NCBI GenBank assembly: GCA_030656615.1
Contig: JAUSOY010000058.1
Span: 59,097 to 123,096 of the forward strand
DNA from: Bacteroidales bacterium
GTDB lineage: Bacteria > Bacteroidota > Bacteroidia > Bacteroidales > TTA-H9
Reading direction: 5' to 3'
DNA: 64,000 bases
Shown here: piece after piece, positions 53,556 through 61,576 of the stretch
How the letters are laid out: the number at the start of each line of letters is the position of its first letter
How positions within the stretch are numbered: position 1 is the stretch's first letter
Notes under the pieces: generated by a model
Databases searched by the model: none
What the model was told of the DNA's origin: nothing
Seen by the model: the letters and a program-made list of their open reading frames with translations, nothing else
Made by a program: the position numbers and the translations under genes

Positions 53556-54301
53556 AGATTAACAGATTGTATATTATAATTGTTTGCCTATTAATTCTGA
53601 TTTTGCCGGGATGTGCGAAAGAAGGCGGGCAATGCCCTACCAGTACAGGTAAAGAAAGGTATGAGGAAAGGAATATAATTTCCGAATTTGATAGTGTATA
53701 CTTATATGGTAATATGAATTTGCATATTACTGAAGGTCCGGTATTTCGATTGTATGTGTATGCCGGAGAAAATTTACTACCAGGGATTCTAACAGGGTTT
53801 TCAGGTAAACGTCTTAGGATTGAGGATGTAAATTCATGTGATTATATACGGGATTTAAATCCAAAAATGGACGTTTATCTCACGCTTCCAAAGTTAAAGT
53901 ATCTTGAGTTTTCTAGTTCAGGTACCATTTCTGCTACCAATACACTCACATCCGATTCACTGGCCGTGCAATGCTGGAGTGGGGGAGGTTCTCTAAAAAT
54001 GGATATTCGTGCAAAGGAATGCTGGTTTATTGAACATACTGGTGCCGTCGATTTTACAGTTAGTGGTGTATGCCCGAATACATATATTTATCATACGGGT
54101 TATGCGCCATTCGATTTCAAAAATCTCAAAGCAGAGAGGGTGCATGTGGTTAATCGTTCATCGAATCATTCATATGTAAACGCCAGCAAGTTTTTAGGGG
54201 CTGAACTTTGGAATCTTGGGAATATTTACTACATAGGAAGCCCGGAAGAAATAAAAATTGAGAATCATGGAAAGGGTCGGTTAATTCCCTTTCAACCTTG
54301 A
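53552..54301 (+). CDS. GIN-domain (DUF2807) lipoprotein
   Basis: A 249-residue lipoprotein starting at the ATG at 53552, overlapping the previous stop (ATGA). Hydrophobic residues 5-18 lead to the lipobox LPGC (Cys at about 21). Residues about 45-240 are repeats of short beta strands with alternating hydrophobic side chains (VYLYGNMNLHITEG, YLTLPKLKYLEFSSSGTIS, MDIRAKECWFIEHTG), fitting the right-handed beta-helix of the GIN domain. These domains bind surface glycans or have unknown roles. Linkage to a lipid A deacylase points to outer-membrane function, which is inference. Confidence 0.78.
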   Translation: MKINRLYIIIVCLLILILPGCAKEGGQCPTSTGKERYEERNIISEFDSVYLYGNMNLHITEGPVFRLYVYAGENLLPGILTGFSGKRLRIEDVNSCDYIRDLNPKMDVYLTLPKLKYLEFSSSGTISATNTLTSDSLAVQCWSGGGSLKMDIRAKECWFIEHTGAVDFTVSGVCPNTYIYHTGYAPFDFKNLKAERVHVVNRSSNHSYVNASKFLGAELWNLGNIYYIGSPEEIKIENHGKGRLIPFQP

Positions 54302-54311
54302 TTATACAGAT

Positions 54312-55313
54312 ATGAAACTCCTGAAAAAGCATTCGCTTAAAAATCTGAACACATTCGGAATCGATGTTTCTGCTGCAAATTTTGGTATCATTGAAACAGA
54401 GTCGCAAATCACCGAAATATTTGAGGAAATGGAGGGGCAGGATTTGCTGGTACTGGGTGGTGGAAGCAATATTCTTTTAACAGCAGATTTTCCTGGTCTG
54501 GTTTTGAAAATGAATATACAGGGAATAAATATTCTTGATCAATATGGCGATAATGCATGGATCCAGATTGGTGGCGGTGTGGAGTGGGAGAAAGTTATTG
54601 ATTTTGCTATCGAAAATCAACTCTCCGGAATCGAAAACCTGACATTAATTCCCGGTCTGGCTGGTACTGCACCCATACAGAATATCGGAGCCTATGGGGT
54701 CGAACTTGCAGATGTATGCGAGTCAGTAGAGGTTTTTGATACATACAAAGGCATGTTTTTCGAAATTAAAAAGAAAGATTGCCATTTCGGATACCGTAAT
54801 AGTTTTTTTAAACAGCAAGCGCGTAATCGATTTATTATCACCTCGGTAATATTGAAGTTATCAACACGTTTTAATCCTGTCCTTACATATAAGGCATTAC
54901 AGGATAGTATTTTAATGGAGGATGAACTGACCCTCGAAAAAATGCGTGAAACGGTTGCCACACTTAGAAAAGGAAAATTGCCTTCCATTTCTGAAGTGGG
55001 TAGTGCTGGTAGCTTCTTTAAAAATCCTGAGATATCCGTTAAGAAGTTTGAAAGCCTTCAGGCATTGTACCCAAATATGCCAGCATGGCCCAATGCCGAT
55101 AATTTTAAAATTCCTGCGGGTTGGCTTATCGAACAATGTGGCTGGAAAGGATATCGTGAAGGAGATGCTGGTGTTTGGCCATATCAGGCACTCGTTTTAG
55201 TTAATTATGGGAATGCTTCAGGTATGGATATCTGGGCACTTGCAAAAAAAATACAACAGTCAGTTGATGATGCATTTGGAATCAGGCTGGAGTCAGAAGT
55301 GAATATTATTTGA
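54312..55313 (+). CDS. murB: UDP-N-acetylenolpyruvoylglucosamine reductase
   Basis: FAD/NADPH enzyme that makes UDP-N-acetylmuramate for peptidoglycan. The 333-residue product is of the E. coli-like type I. LLVLGGGSNILLTADF is FAD-binding, LTLIPGLAGTAPIQNIGAYG is the second FAD loop, and ISEVGSAGSFFKNPEIS holds the catalytic Ser. Three family segments at the C-terminus (GWLIEQCGWKGYREGDAGV) are present. It is 10 bases from the lipoprotein gene. Confidence 0.95.
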   Translation: MKLLKKHSLKNLNTFGIDVSAANFGIIETESQITEIFEEMEGQDLLVLGGGSNILLTADFPGLVLKMNIQGINILDQYGDNAWIQIGGGVEWEKVIDFAIENQLSGIENLTLIPGLAGTAPIQNIGAYGVELADVCESVEVFDTYKGMFFEIKKKDCHFGYRNSFFKQQARNRFIITSVILKLSTRFNPVLTYKALQDSILMEDELTLEKMRETVATLRKGKLPSISEVGSAGSFFKNPEISVKKFESLQALYPNMPAWPNADNFKIPAGWLIEQCGWKGYREGDAGVWPYQALVLVNYGNASGMDIWALAKKIQQSVDDAFGIRLESEVNII

Positions 55314-55341
55314 TTCATTTTCAGGAAAATTTGTACATTTG
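55309..55341 (+). promoter_or_regulatory. Promoter of the DUF2752-TM2 pair
   Basis: TTTG (55309-55312, overlapping the murB stop), 21 bases, then TACATTTG (55334-55341) is a near-ideal Bacteroidota promoter. The ATG at 55363 is 22 bases downstream. Confidence 0.65.
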
Positions 55342-55362
55342 AGTGTGGTCAATCATCGCATT

Positions 55363-55680
55363 ATGAGAAAATTGTTTTCCTTATTTTGGCGAAATCTGGA
55401 GGCAATAATATGGATTACAGCTTTTATTCTGTTTGCATTTGCCAGTACAGATTTTATTGATTCGGCCACAATTTGCCCTTTCCATTCACTTGGTTGGGCA
55501 TATTGTCCTGGTTGTGGCTTAGGAAGAAGCATTATTCTTCTTTTCCATGGCCAGTTTCGGAATTCTTTTGAGATGCACCCCTTGGGTATTCCGGCAGTTC
55601 TTATTTTAAGTTGGCGGATTGTAACCTTGCTTTATAAACCTGCGTCAAAACGATATCAACCTAAATCACAAAAAAAATGA
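55363..55680 (+). CDS. DUF2752 membrane protein
   Basis: A 105-residue membrane protein. I chose the ATG at 55363 (MRKLFSLFWRN), downstream of a TACATTTG promoter; an earlier TTG start would lie inside that promoter. Two hydrophobic segments are present (about 10-30 and 70-90). CPFHSLGWAYCPGCGLGRSII is the DUF2752 signature, with several Cys that could bind metal. It overlaps the TM2 gene by 4 bases, so translation is coupled. This domain pair is common in Bacteroidota. Function unknown. Confidence 0.8.
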   Translation: MRKLFSLFWRNLEAIIWITAFILFAFASTDFIDSATICPFHSLGWAYCPGCGLGRSIILLFHGQFRNSFEMHPLGIPAVLILSWRIVTLLYKPASKRYQPKSQKK

Positions 55681-56027
55681 GTCAACCATTTTATCAAATC
55701 ATGCCTGAACTCGATCACGAAGAATATAACTATATTCAGAATTTGGTGAAGGATTTGGACGAACAACAAATTTATAATTTTGCCAGCATGTACAGGGCAA
55801 GAAGAAAAGATCCACAGATTATTCTTCTGACGTGCTTACTTGGATTTTTTGGTCTCGCAGGAGTCCATCGGATGCTTATGAATCAGATTGGTATGGGTAT
55901 ATTGTATTTCTTTACCGCTGGTTTGTGTTTGATTGGAACAATCGTAGATTTAGTCAACCACCGCAAGCTTGCCTGGGAACACAATATTGTAGTGGTTCAC
56001 GAGACCATTAGCATGATTAAACGATAA
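55677..56027 (+). CDS. TM2-domain protein
   Basis: A 116-residue protein with a soluble N-terminus of about 50 residues and two membrane helices (about 56-75 and 84-104). The TM2 signature appears in LGFFGLAGVHRMLMNQIGMGILYFF and the closing TAGLCLIGTIVDLVNH. TM2 domains occur in many bacterial membrane proteins of unclear function. It overlaps the DUF2752 gene. Confidence 0.85.
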   Translation: MSQPFYQIMPELDHEEYNYIQNLVKDLDEQQIYNFASMYRARRKDPQIILLTCLLGFFGLAGVHRMLMNQIGMGILYFFTAGLCLIGTIVDLVNHRKLAWEHNIVVVHETISMIKR

Positions 56028-56096
56028 CCGTTTTTTTGTTAATCAATGATATTCTCCTTTGATTAAAGAGGCAATGGTTTTATTGTGTCAGGCATA

Positions 56097-57011
56097 TTAG
56101 TCGGTTTTCATTCCTCCTATAAGTTCACGGATGTCTTGAATATTATGCCGAAGCATGTATTCTTCTATGCCAGCTATTATCTTTAAGGTGATGGCCGGGT
56201 CTATGAAATTGGCTGTTCCCACTTGAACGGCAGTGGCTCCTGCCAGTAAAAACTCTATGGCATCCTTGGCTGTCATGATACCGCCCATGCCGATAACAGG
56301 AATTTTTACAGCTTTTGAAACCTGCCAGACCATTCGAAGAGCAACGGGTTTGACTGCCGGGCCGGAGAGGCCTCCGGTAATGGTCGATAATAGCGGACGC
56401 CGGGTTTCAGCGTCGATGGCCATTCCAAGCAAAGTATTAATCAGACTAACTGCATCAGCGCCAGCATCCTGTACCGCTTTTGCTATTTCAGCAATATTGG
56501 TAACATTGGGTGAAAGTTTGACGATGAGGGTTTTGTCGTATGCTTTTCTTACAGCCTCGGTAACAGCAATGGCAGATGGACAACTGGTGCCAAAAGCCAT
56601 TCCTCCCTCTTTAACATTTGGGCAAGAAATATTTAATTCGATGGCTGGAATGTTTTCTAAAGCATTAATTTTCTCAACCACAGAAAGGTATTCTTCTATC
56701 GTAGAACCTGAAACGTTTACAATTAAATGCGTATTCGTGTTTTTGATACGGGGATAAATATCATTAATAAATCCATCCACCCCTTTGTTTTGAAGACCAA
56801 CCGCATTAAGCATCCCTGAAGCCGTTTCGGCCATTCGGGGATACGGATTTCCCTGACGCAGACTTCCTGTGGTGCCTTTAACAACAATGCCTCCCAGAGC
56901 AGAAATATCCATAAAATCAGAAAACTCTTCTCCGTATCCAAATGTACCGGAAGCTGTGAGAACGGGGTTTTTGAAAATCAGGTCTTTAATATTTACACTT
57001 AAATTGCCCAT
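56097..57011 (-). CDS. pyrD: Dihydroorotate dehydrogenase B, catalytic subunit
   Basis: Oxidises dihydroorotate to orotate in pyrimidine synthesis, using NAD through PyrK. The 304-residue FMN TIM-barrel has [35 protein letters not shown] with the class 1B catalytic Cys (NISCPN), and [18 protein letters not shown] at the phosphate-binding end. pyrK lies 25 bases upstream, which confirms class 1B. Confidence 0.95.
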   Translation of the reverse strand: MGNLSVNIKDLIFKNPVLTASGTFGYGEEFSDFMDISALGGIVVKGTTGSLRQGNPYPRMAETASGMLNAVGLQNKGVDGFINDIYPRIKNTNTHLIVNVSGSTIEEYLSVVEKINALENIPAIELNISCPNVKEGGMAFGTSCPSAIAVTEAVRKAYDKTLIVKLSPNVTNIAEIAKAVQDAGADAVSLINTLLGMAIDAETRRPLLSTITGGLSGPAVKPVALRMVWQVSKAVKIPVIGMGGIMTAKDAIEFLLAGATAVQVGTANFIDPAITLKIIAGIEEYMLRHNIQDIRELIGGMKTD

Positions 57012-57036
57012 GTTCAGAAATTATTGAAGGTTAGTA

Positions 57037-57822
57037 TTATTCTTTGTCGCCCCAGCCGCTGAGTTCCTGATAATCGAATACAGGTCCTTCGGTACATGTG
57101 CATACATGGCCTTTTTTTGTATCGACGATACAACAAAGGCAGGCACCTATGCCACATGCCATGCTCTGTTCAAGGGAAACCTGGCAACTTTTATTGAGTG
57201 TTTTAGCCAGACGAGCCACGGCTTTCATCATGGGATCGGGGCCGCAACAGTAAATGCCATCAATTATATCCATTCCATGACGAAATATTTCGTGATGAAT
57301 CACAAAGCCCTTGGTTCCTGTACTACCATCTTCAGTAGTCAGAAGTACATCACCAAATTCAGAATACGCATCTGGAATGGTAAGATGTGTGGCTGATCGG
57401 GCTCCAATAAGCGTGGTAATTTTACAGTTTCTGGCTTTTAATTCGCGGGCAAGTAAAAGGAGAGGAGCTACACCGCACCCGCCTCCAACCAAAAGAAGGT
57501 TTTTGTTCTCAGGTAGCCTGAAACCATTGCCCAGTGGATACAGGAGATTTACAATGTCTCCCTTTTTAATGGTGGAAAGTTTTCGGGTACCATCGCCTTT
57601 TTTCTGAATTAGTAACTTTAAAATACCCTTTGAAGTAACAGCGTCGTGAATTGATAAAGGCCGACGCAGGAATGTCGTTGGAGAATCATCGATTTTAATC
57701 TGGACAAACTGTCCGGGTTTGACCAAACCCATAGGCTCCCGACATTGAAGTTCCATAATAAAATGTTCTTCATTTACAGCTGAATTGCTGAGTATTGTAA
57801 AATTGTGCTGATATTTTTTCAT
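57037..57822 (-). CDS. pyrK: Dihydroorotate dehydrogenase electron-transfer subunit
   Basis: Iron-sulfur flavoprotein passing electrons from PyrD to NAD. The 261-residue product has an FAD domain (RRPLSIHD, about 54-61, plus LLVGGGCGVAPLLLLAREL, about 103-121), an NAD domain, and a C-terminal 2Fe-2S cluster with Cys in MACGIGACLCCIVDTKKGHVC. The neighbour and motifs agree. Confidence 0.94.
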   Translation of the reverse strand: MKKYQHNFTILSNSAVNEEHFIMELQCREPMGLVKPGQFVQIKIDDSPTTFLRRPLSIHDAVTSKGILKLLIQKKGDGTRKLSTIKKGDIVNLLYPLGNGFRLPENKNLLLVGGGCGVAPLLLLARELKARNCKITTLIGARSATHLTIPDAYSEFGDVLLTTEDGSTGTKGFVIHHEIFRHGMDIIDGIYCCGPDPMMKAVARLAKTLNKSCQVSLEQSMACGIGACLCCIVDTKKGHVCTCTEGPVFDYQELSGWGDKE

Positions 57823-57854
57823 TCCTGAATTATTATTCCATTGAAACCGAAAGA

Positions 57855-57883
57855 TAAAAAAAATCCGTCCACGATGGGACGGA
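57855..57883 (-). terminator. Terminator after the DUF5606 gene
   Basis: A 7-bp stem, TCCGTCC with GGACGGA, around 6 bases; on the minus strand it is followed by eight to nine T. It lies 8 bases beyond the DUF5606 stop and separates it from pyrK. Confidence 0.82.
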
Positions 57884-57890
57884 TAAATAT

Positions 57891-58325
57891 TTAAGATGCG
57901 CTTTCTTCCGGAGTTCCACTATCCGTTTCGGCTTCGGTTTCACTGAAATCAAGCTCATTATTCTTTTGAAGTTGATTATACCAGCCGATGATTTTCTTAA
58001 TATCGCTAACATAAACCCTTTCCTCATCAAAATCGGGTATGGCCTGAGCAAAGAATTTTTTGAGTTCTTTATTGTCTGATTTGTTGTCGATGGCTTCTTT
58101 CCCACCAGTAAAATCATAAATGCCCTTAAAGATATCCTTAAGAGGACGATCTTCTTCTGTGGTATATACACTTATTTCTTCCAGACTGCTTATACGGTCG
58201 TGAAGGAAAGCAGGGAAACGCTTCCCATCGGTAAGTGATTCCACAATTACACCTGATTTAGCTTGGTTTACTACTCTGAATAAACCGCTTTTGCCTGCAA
58301 TGGCCACTATTTTCTTCAAATCCAT
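57891..58325 (-). CDS. DUF5606 protein
   Basis: A 144-residue cytoplasmic protein with an SH3-like N-terminal half. MDLKKIVAIAGKSGLFRVVNQAKSG matches the DUF5606 start, and LTDGKRFPAFLHDRISSLEEISVYT follows. The C-terminus is an acidic Glu/Ser tail (about 125-144). The family is nearly restricted to Bacteroidota, often linked to peptide-deformylase or housekeeping genes. It stands alone here, with its own promoter and terminator. Function unknown. Confidence 0.82.
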   Translation of the reverse strand: MDLKKIVAIAGKSGLFRVVNQAKSGVIVESLTDGKRFPAFLHDRISSLEEISVYTTEEDRPLKDIFKGIYDFTGGKEAIDNKSDNKELKKFFAQAIPDFDEERVYVSDIKKIIGWYNQLQKNNELDFSETEAETDSGTPEESAS

Positions 58326-58357
58326 ACGAAAATTTTCCTAGAGTTTTTTAACGACCG

Positions 58358-58365
58358 CAAAGATA
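58358..58365 (-). promoter_or_regulatory. -7 promoter box of the DUF5606 gene
   Basis: On the minus strand this reads TATCTTTG, a perfect TAnnTTTG match 33 bases before the DUF5606 ATG. Confidence 0.5.
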
Positions 58366-58467
58366 TACAAATTCCGGATTTATCGTTGGGCCTGCTGATT
58401 CAAAGTTGTCTTAATTTGTTGTTTCTTCTGTTTTATCCGGAATGACGTTCAGTGAACTAAATTATAT

Positions 58468-58491
58468 TAATTTTGTTGACTGATTAGTCAA
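58468..58491 (+). promoter_or_regulatory. Promoter with TetR-type operator
   Basis: TAATTTTG (58468-58475) is followed directly by TTGACT-GATT-AGTCAA (58476-58491), a perfect 6-bp inverted repeat at the expected start site. The TetR gene begins 8 bases further on, so the operator fits autorepression of the whole three-gene operon. Confidence 0.65.
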
Positions 58492-58498
58492 TCGAATT

Positions 58499-59077
58499 AT
58501 GAGTACTAAAATCAATAAGCGGAACCTTATCCTTCAAACAGCTCTAAAACTATTCTGTTCCGAAGGGTTTCAGGCAACAAGCACGGCCCGTATTAGCCGG
58601 GAAGCTGAGGTAGCTACAGGAACACTTTTTACGTATTTCGAATCCAAAGATGCCCTTATCAATACGCTATATCTGGAGAGTAAAGAAATGATGGCAAATG
58701 ATGTAATGGCATGTTTGCCTTCGGAAAATGAAATCCCGAAACTACGGCTGAAAGCTATATGGATAGCCATGATCCAGTTTTGTATTTCTCATCCGGATGT
58801 GTTTCGCTTTATGATGATTTTTAAGAATAGTCCTTTCATTCATCGCGTTACCATGGAAGAAGCACATGGAAAATGGGAGGATATTTATGCTTTAATACAA
58901 CAGCTTATTGAACAAAAAAGCATCGGAAATTTATCACCGGAAATTCTTACCCGGATGCTAACGGCTCAATTGAATGCGGTTGCCGAATATTTGATTTATT
59001 ATCCAGAATCCAGTGAGGAAATGAAATGCATTGCATCCGATTCGTTTGAAATTGCTTGGAAAGCATTTTTTGAATAA
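58499..59077 (+). CDS. TetR/AcrR-family transcriptional regulator
   Basis: A 192-residue regulator. The N-terminal helix-turn-helix is ALKLFCSEGFQATSTARISREAEVATG, closed by TLFTYFESKDALINTLY. The rest is an all-helical ligand domain with hydrophobic pockets. A TetR-style operator lies at its own promoter. It is 31 bases from the short-chain dehydrogenase gene, which it probably regulates together with the next gene. The ligand is unknown. Confidence 0.9.
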   Translation: MSTKINKRNLILQTALKLFCSEGFQATSTARISREAEVATGTLFTYFESKDALINTLYLESKEMMANDVMACLPSENEIPKLRLKAIWIAMIQFCISHPDVFRFMMIFKNSPFIHRVTMEEAHGKWEDIYALIQQLIEQKSIGNLSPEILTRMLTAQLNAVAEYLIYYPESSEEMKCIASDSFEIAWKAFFE

Positions 59078-59108
59078 TAATATGGAAATCATTAATAATT
59101 TATAGATT

Positions 59109-59933
59109 ATGAAGAAAGTCGTTTTTATTACAGGAGCAAGTAGTGGTATAGGAAAAGCCACCACTTTGCATTTATTGGCAAAAGGCTATACCGTATACGG
59201 AGCTGCCCGCAGTATTGATAAGATGAGTGATATTTCCAAGGCTGGTGGTCAGGTTATACACATCGATATGCTTGAAGAGGCATCTATGCAAAAGGCTGTT
59301 GACGATATTATTGCCAGAGAAGGCCGTATTGATGTTTTGGTAAATAACGCGGGCTATGGTTCGTATGGTGCTTTGGAAGATGTTCCTTTAGATGAAGCCC
59401 GCAGACAGTTTGAAGTAAATGTCTTTGGATTGATGCGGCTTTCGCAAATGGTTTTGCCTCACATGCGCAAGCAAAAAGCAGGAAGAATTATAAATATATC
59501 ATCGGTGGGCGGGAAGATTTACATGCCTATTGGTGGATGGTACCACGCGACCAAACATGCCGTTGAAGTACTTTCGGATGTACTTCGGATGGAAGTGAAA
59601 GAATTTGGAATCGATGTCGTTATTATTCAACCGGGGGCAATACATAGTGAGTGGTCGAATATTGCCATTGAAAATGCAATGAAGTATTCCGGTAATACCG
59701 TTTATGCTATTATGGCAAAAATAATGGGACAGGGAATTGCTAAATCCTATGAAGGCGATTTTGCATTACCAGCTCAAAGCATTGCTGAAGTTGTGGAAAA
59801 AGCTATTGTTGCTAAAAACCCAAAGACCCGTTATGCCAAAGGGAAGTTGGTGGGACTTGGTTTATTCGGGAAACGCTTTTTGCCTGATCGATGGTTTGAT
59901 TCCATCATTCTTTTTCAAATGAAAAAACGTTAA
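59109..59933 (+). CDS. Short-chain dehydrogenase/reductase
   Basis: A 274-residue NAD(P)-dependent classical SDR. VVFITGASSGIGKATTLHLLAKG is the nucleotide loop, NNAGYGSYG the second motif, and IINISSVGGKIYMPIGGWYHATKHAVEVL the catalytic Ser-Tyr-Lys segment. The C-terminus is longer than in basic SDRs (about 30 residues). The TetR control implies an inducible role, perhaps with an alcohol, sterol or lipid substrate; that is not known. Followed at 3 bases by another Rossmann protein. Confidence 0.9.
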   Translation: MKKVVFITGASSGIGKATTLHLLAKGYTVYGAARSIDKMSDISKAGGQVIHIDMLEEASMQKAVDDIIAREGRIDVLVNNAGYGSYGALEDVPLDEARRQFEVNVFGLMRLSQMVLPHMRKQKAGRIINISSVGGKIYMPIGGWYHATKHAVEVLSDVLRMEVKEFGIDVVIIQPGAIHSEWSNIAIENAMKYSGNTVYAIMAKIMGQGIAKSYEGDFALPAQSIAEVVEKAIVAKNPKTRYAKGKLVGLGLFGKRFLPDRWFDSIILFQMKKR

Positions 59934-59936
59934 AAC

Positions 59937-60620
59937 ATGATAATCAATGCAATAATTTTTGGTGCCACCGGAATGGTAGGCCGTGCCGTAATGCTTGAGG
60001 CCCTGGATAGTGCTGATGTGGAAAATGTGTTAGTCATTAACCGAAGGAAAATTGATTACGCACATCCAAAACTCCATGAAATTGTTCATGATGATTTTTT
60101 CGATTTCTCAGCTCTTAAAGAGCAGCTGAAAGAATACAATGCCTGTTATTTTTGTCTGGGAGTTTCGTCCATGGGAATGAAAGAAGAAGATTATCACCGA
60201 CTTACTTATGATTTGACTATGGCAGCGGCAACTACTCTAGCGGAAGCAAATCCCAATATGTGTTTTGTATATGTTTCGGGGACAGGCACCGATTCTTCTG
60301 AAAAAGGCAAAATGATGTGGGCCAGAGTAAAAGGAAAAACAGAAAATCATTTCCTAAAATTACCATTTCGCTCAGTCTTTATGTTTCGGCCGGGTTATAT
60401 TCAACCATTGCGGGGAATAAAATCGCGGGTGAACCTCTATAATAAATTGTATGAAGTTTTTGGTTTTGCTTATCCATTATTGAAAAAACTATGGCCGGCA
60501 ACTTTTATCAGTTCAGTAGAGTTAGGAAAAGCCATGCTCGGGGTTAGTCGTATTGGATATTCAAAATCCATCCTCGAAAGCGGAGATATTGCCCGGGCGG
60601 GAAGAAATGTGAATACGTAA
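59937..60620 (+). CDS. NAD(P)-binding protein, epimerase/NmrA-like
   Basis: A 227-residue atypical SDR. The first motif is IIFGATGMVGRAVMLEALD (GATGMVG). No Tyr-x-x-x-Lys catalytic pair is evident in the expected place, so it may be a reductase with another mechanism or an NADP sensor. FVYVSGTGTDSSEKGKMMWARVKG includes a Ser-Gly-Thr motif of the family. It completes the TetR operon (3 bases from the dehydrogenase). The substrate is unknown. Confidence 0.75.
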   Translation: MIINAIIFGATGMVGRAVMLEALDSADVENVLVINRRKIDYAHPKLHEIVHDDFFDFSALKEQLKEYNACYFCLGVSSMGMKEEDYHRLTYDLTMAAATTLAEANPNMCFVYVSGTGTDSSEKGKMMWARVKGKTENHFLKLPFRSVFMFRPGYIQPLRGIKSRVNLYNKLYEVFGFAYPLLKKLWPATFISSVELGKAMLGVSRIGYSKSILESGDIARAGRNVNT

Positions 60621-60698
60621 GAATTATCAATGAAAATGGACGAAGATTTGTTGGCCAACAATGAGATGAATGGACTTTCTGAAGAAGTTTAGAAATTA

Positions 60699-61568
60699 TT
60701 AGATTTTTCGGTAGTTTTTATACTCCCACAAACGAATTCCGGTCAGCTTTTCAATCAAATACAGGAATGCATTTTTAATACTCATTTGTTTAACTCCTTC
60801 TTTAAGTGGGATGTCGCAATGATAATTCCGAATGCGTTCCTGCATTACTACCGGATGTTTTCCATTGAATCGTTCGAGAATATCGATGCCGGAATAGTCA
60901 TAGCTATCAGCATCGCCAATATTTTTTTTCATCCATTCATCCGAATGCCATAAGCGATGAAAATGCTGTTGTTTAGTTTGTTGTAATTCAGGAGGTTTTA
61001 CCCAGCCATAATGATGAATAAATGCGGATGTGGGTTTTACCTGTAAATGCTTGCCATTTCGCCGGAAACCCTGTGCATCACGCCACGAATGGATTCCTTC
61101 AATGTTTTTAATAATTCTTACTTCCCGGCGATACCATTTGCGCGAGCTTGCCACAAAATCATACGTTCCATAGAAGTGCCTGTAATTGAACAATAAACCT
61201 TCCACATTTGCATCGTCTTTCCATAATAACATCTGGCGCCGAAGTTCGTCATAATTGTCTTCCGGAATAACCTCATCGGCCTGAATGTACAATAACCAAT
61301 CAGCATCTGCTGAGAGATTCTTCATGGCTTTATCCGTTTCTGCAGCGAGTACCATTCCACCTTTTCTTAATGAGTCATCCCAGGTACTTTCAACGATTTT
61401 TATCCTGGGATCGGCGATGGTTTTTACAAGTTCAAGCGTATTATCTTCTGAATTTCCTACTGCAATAATAAACTCATCACAAAGCGGTAAGGCAGATAGT
61501 ATGGCTTCCTTGACGGGGTAGTCAAATTTTACAGCATTTCTGACGATGGTGAAGCCTGATACTTTCAT
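60699..61568 (-). CDS. Family 2 glycosyltransferase-like protein
   Basis: A 289-residue GT-A glycosyltransferase. The nucleotide-sugar start is GFTIVRNAVKFDYPVKEAIL, followed by LCDEFIIAVGNSEDNTLELVK. The metal-binding region reads WLLYIQADEVIP, with QADE in place of a clear DxD. RYYRREVRIIKNIEGIHSW-type Arg-rich segments follow. It shares its operon with purB (8 bases apart), an unusual pairing without functional meaning that I can see. It is probably involved in a surface glycan. Confidence 0.82.
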   Translation of the reverse strand: MKVSGFTIVRNAVKFDYPVKEAILSALPLCDEFIIAVGNSEDNTLELVKTIADPRIKIVESTWDDSLRKGGMVLAAETDKAMKNLSADADWLLYIQADEVIPEDNYDELRRQMLLWKDDANVEGLLFNYRHFYGTYDFVASSRKWYRREVRIIKNIEGIHSWRDAQGFRRNGKHLQVKPTSAFIHHYGWVKPPELQQTKQQHFHRLWHSDEWMKKNIGDADSYDYSGIDILERFNGKHPVVMQERIRNYHCDIPLKEGVKQMSIKNAFLYLIEKLTGIRLWEYKNYRKI

Positions 61569-61576
61569 TGTCCGTA

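Noticed and set aside
56039..56066. AT-rich inverted repeat TTAATCAA/TTGATTAA after the TM2 gene
   Set aside because: No GC core and no T-run follows, so a terminator call cannot be supported.
60630..60692. A 20-codon ORF starting MKMDEDLLANN between convergent genes
   Set aside because: Too short, no promoter or ribosome-binding context, no conservation evidence.
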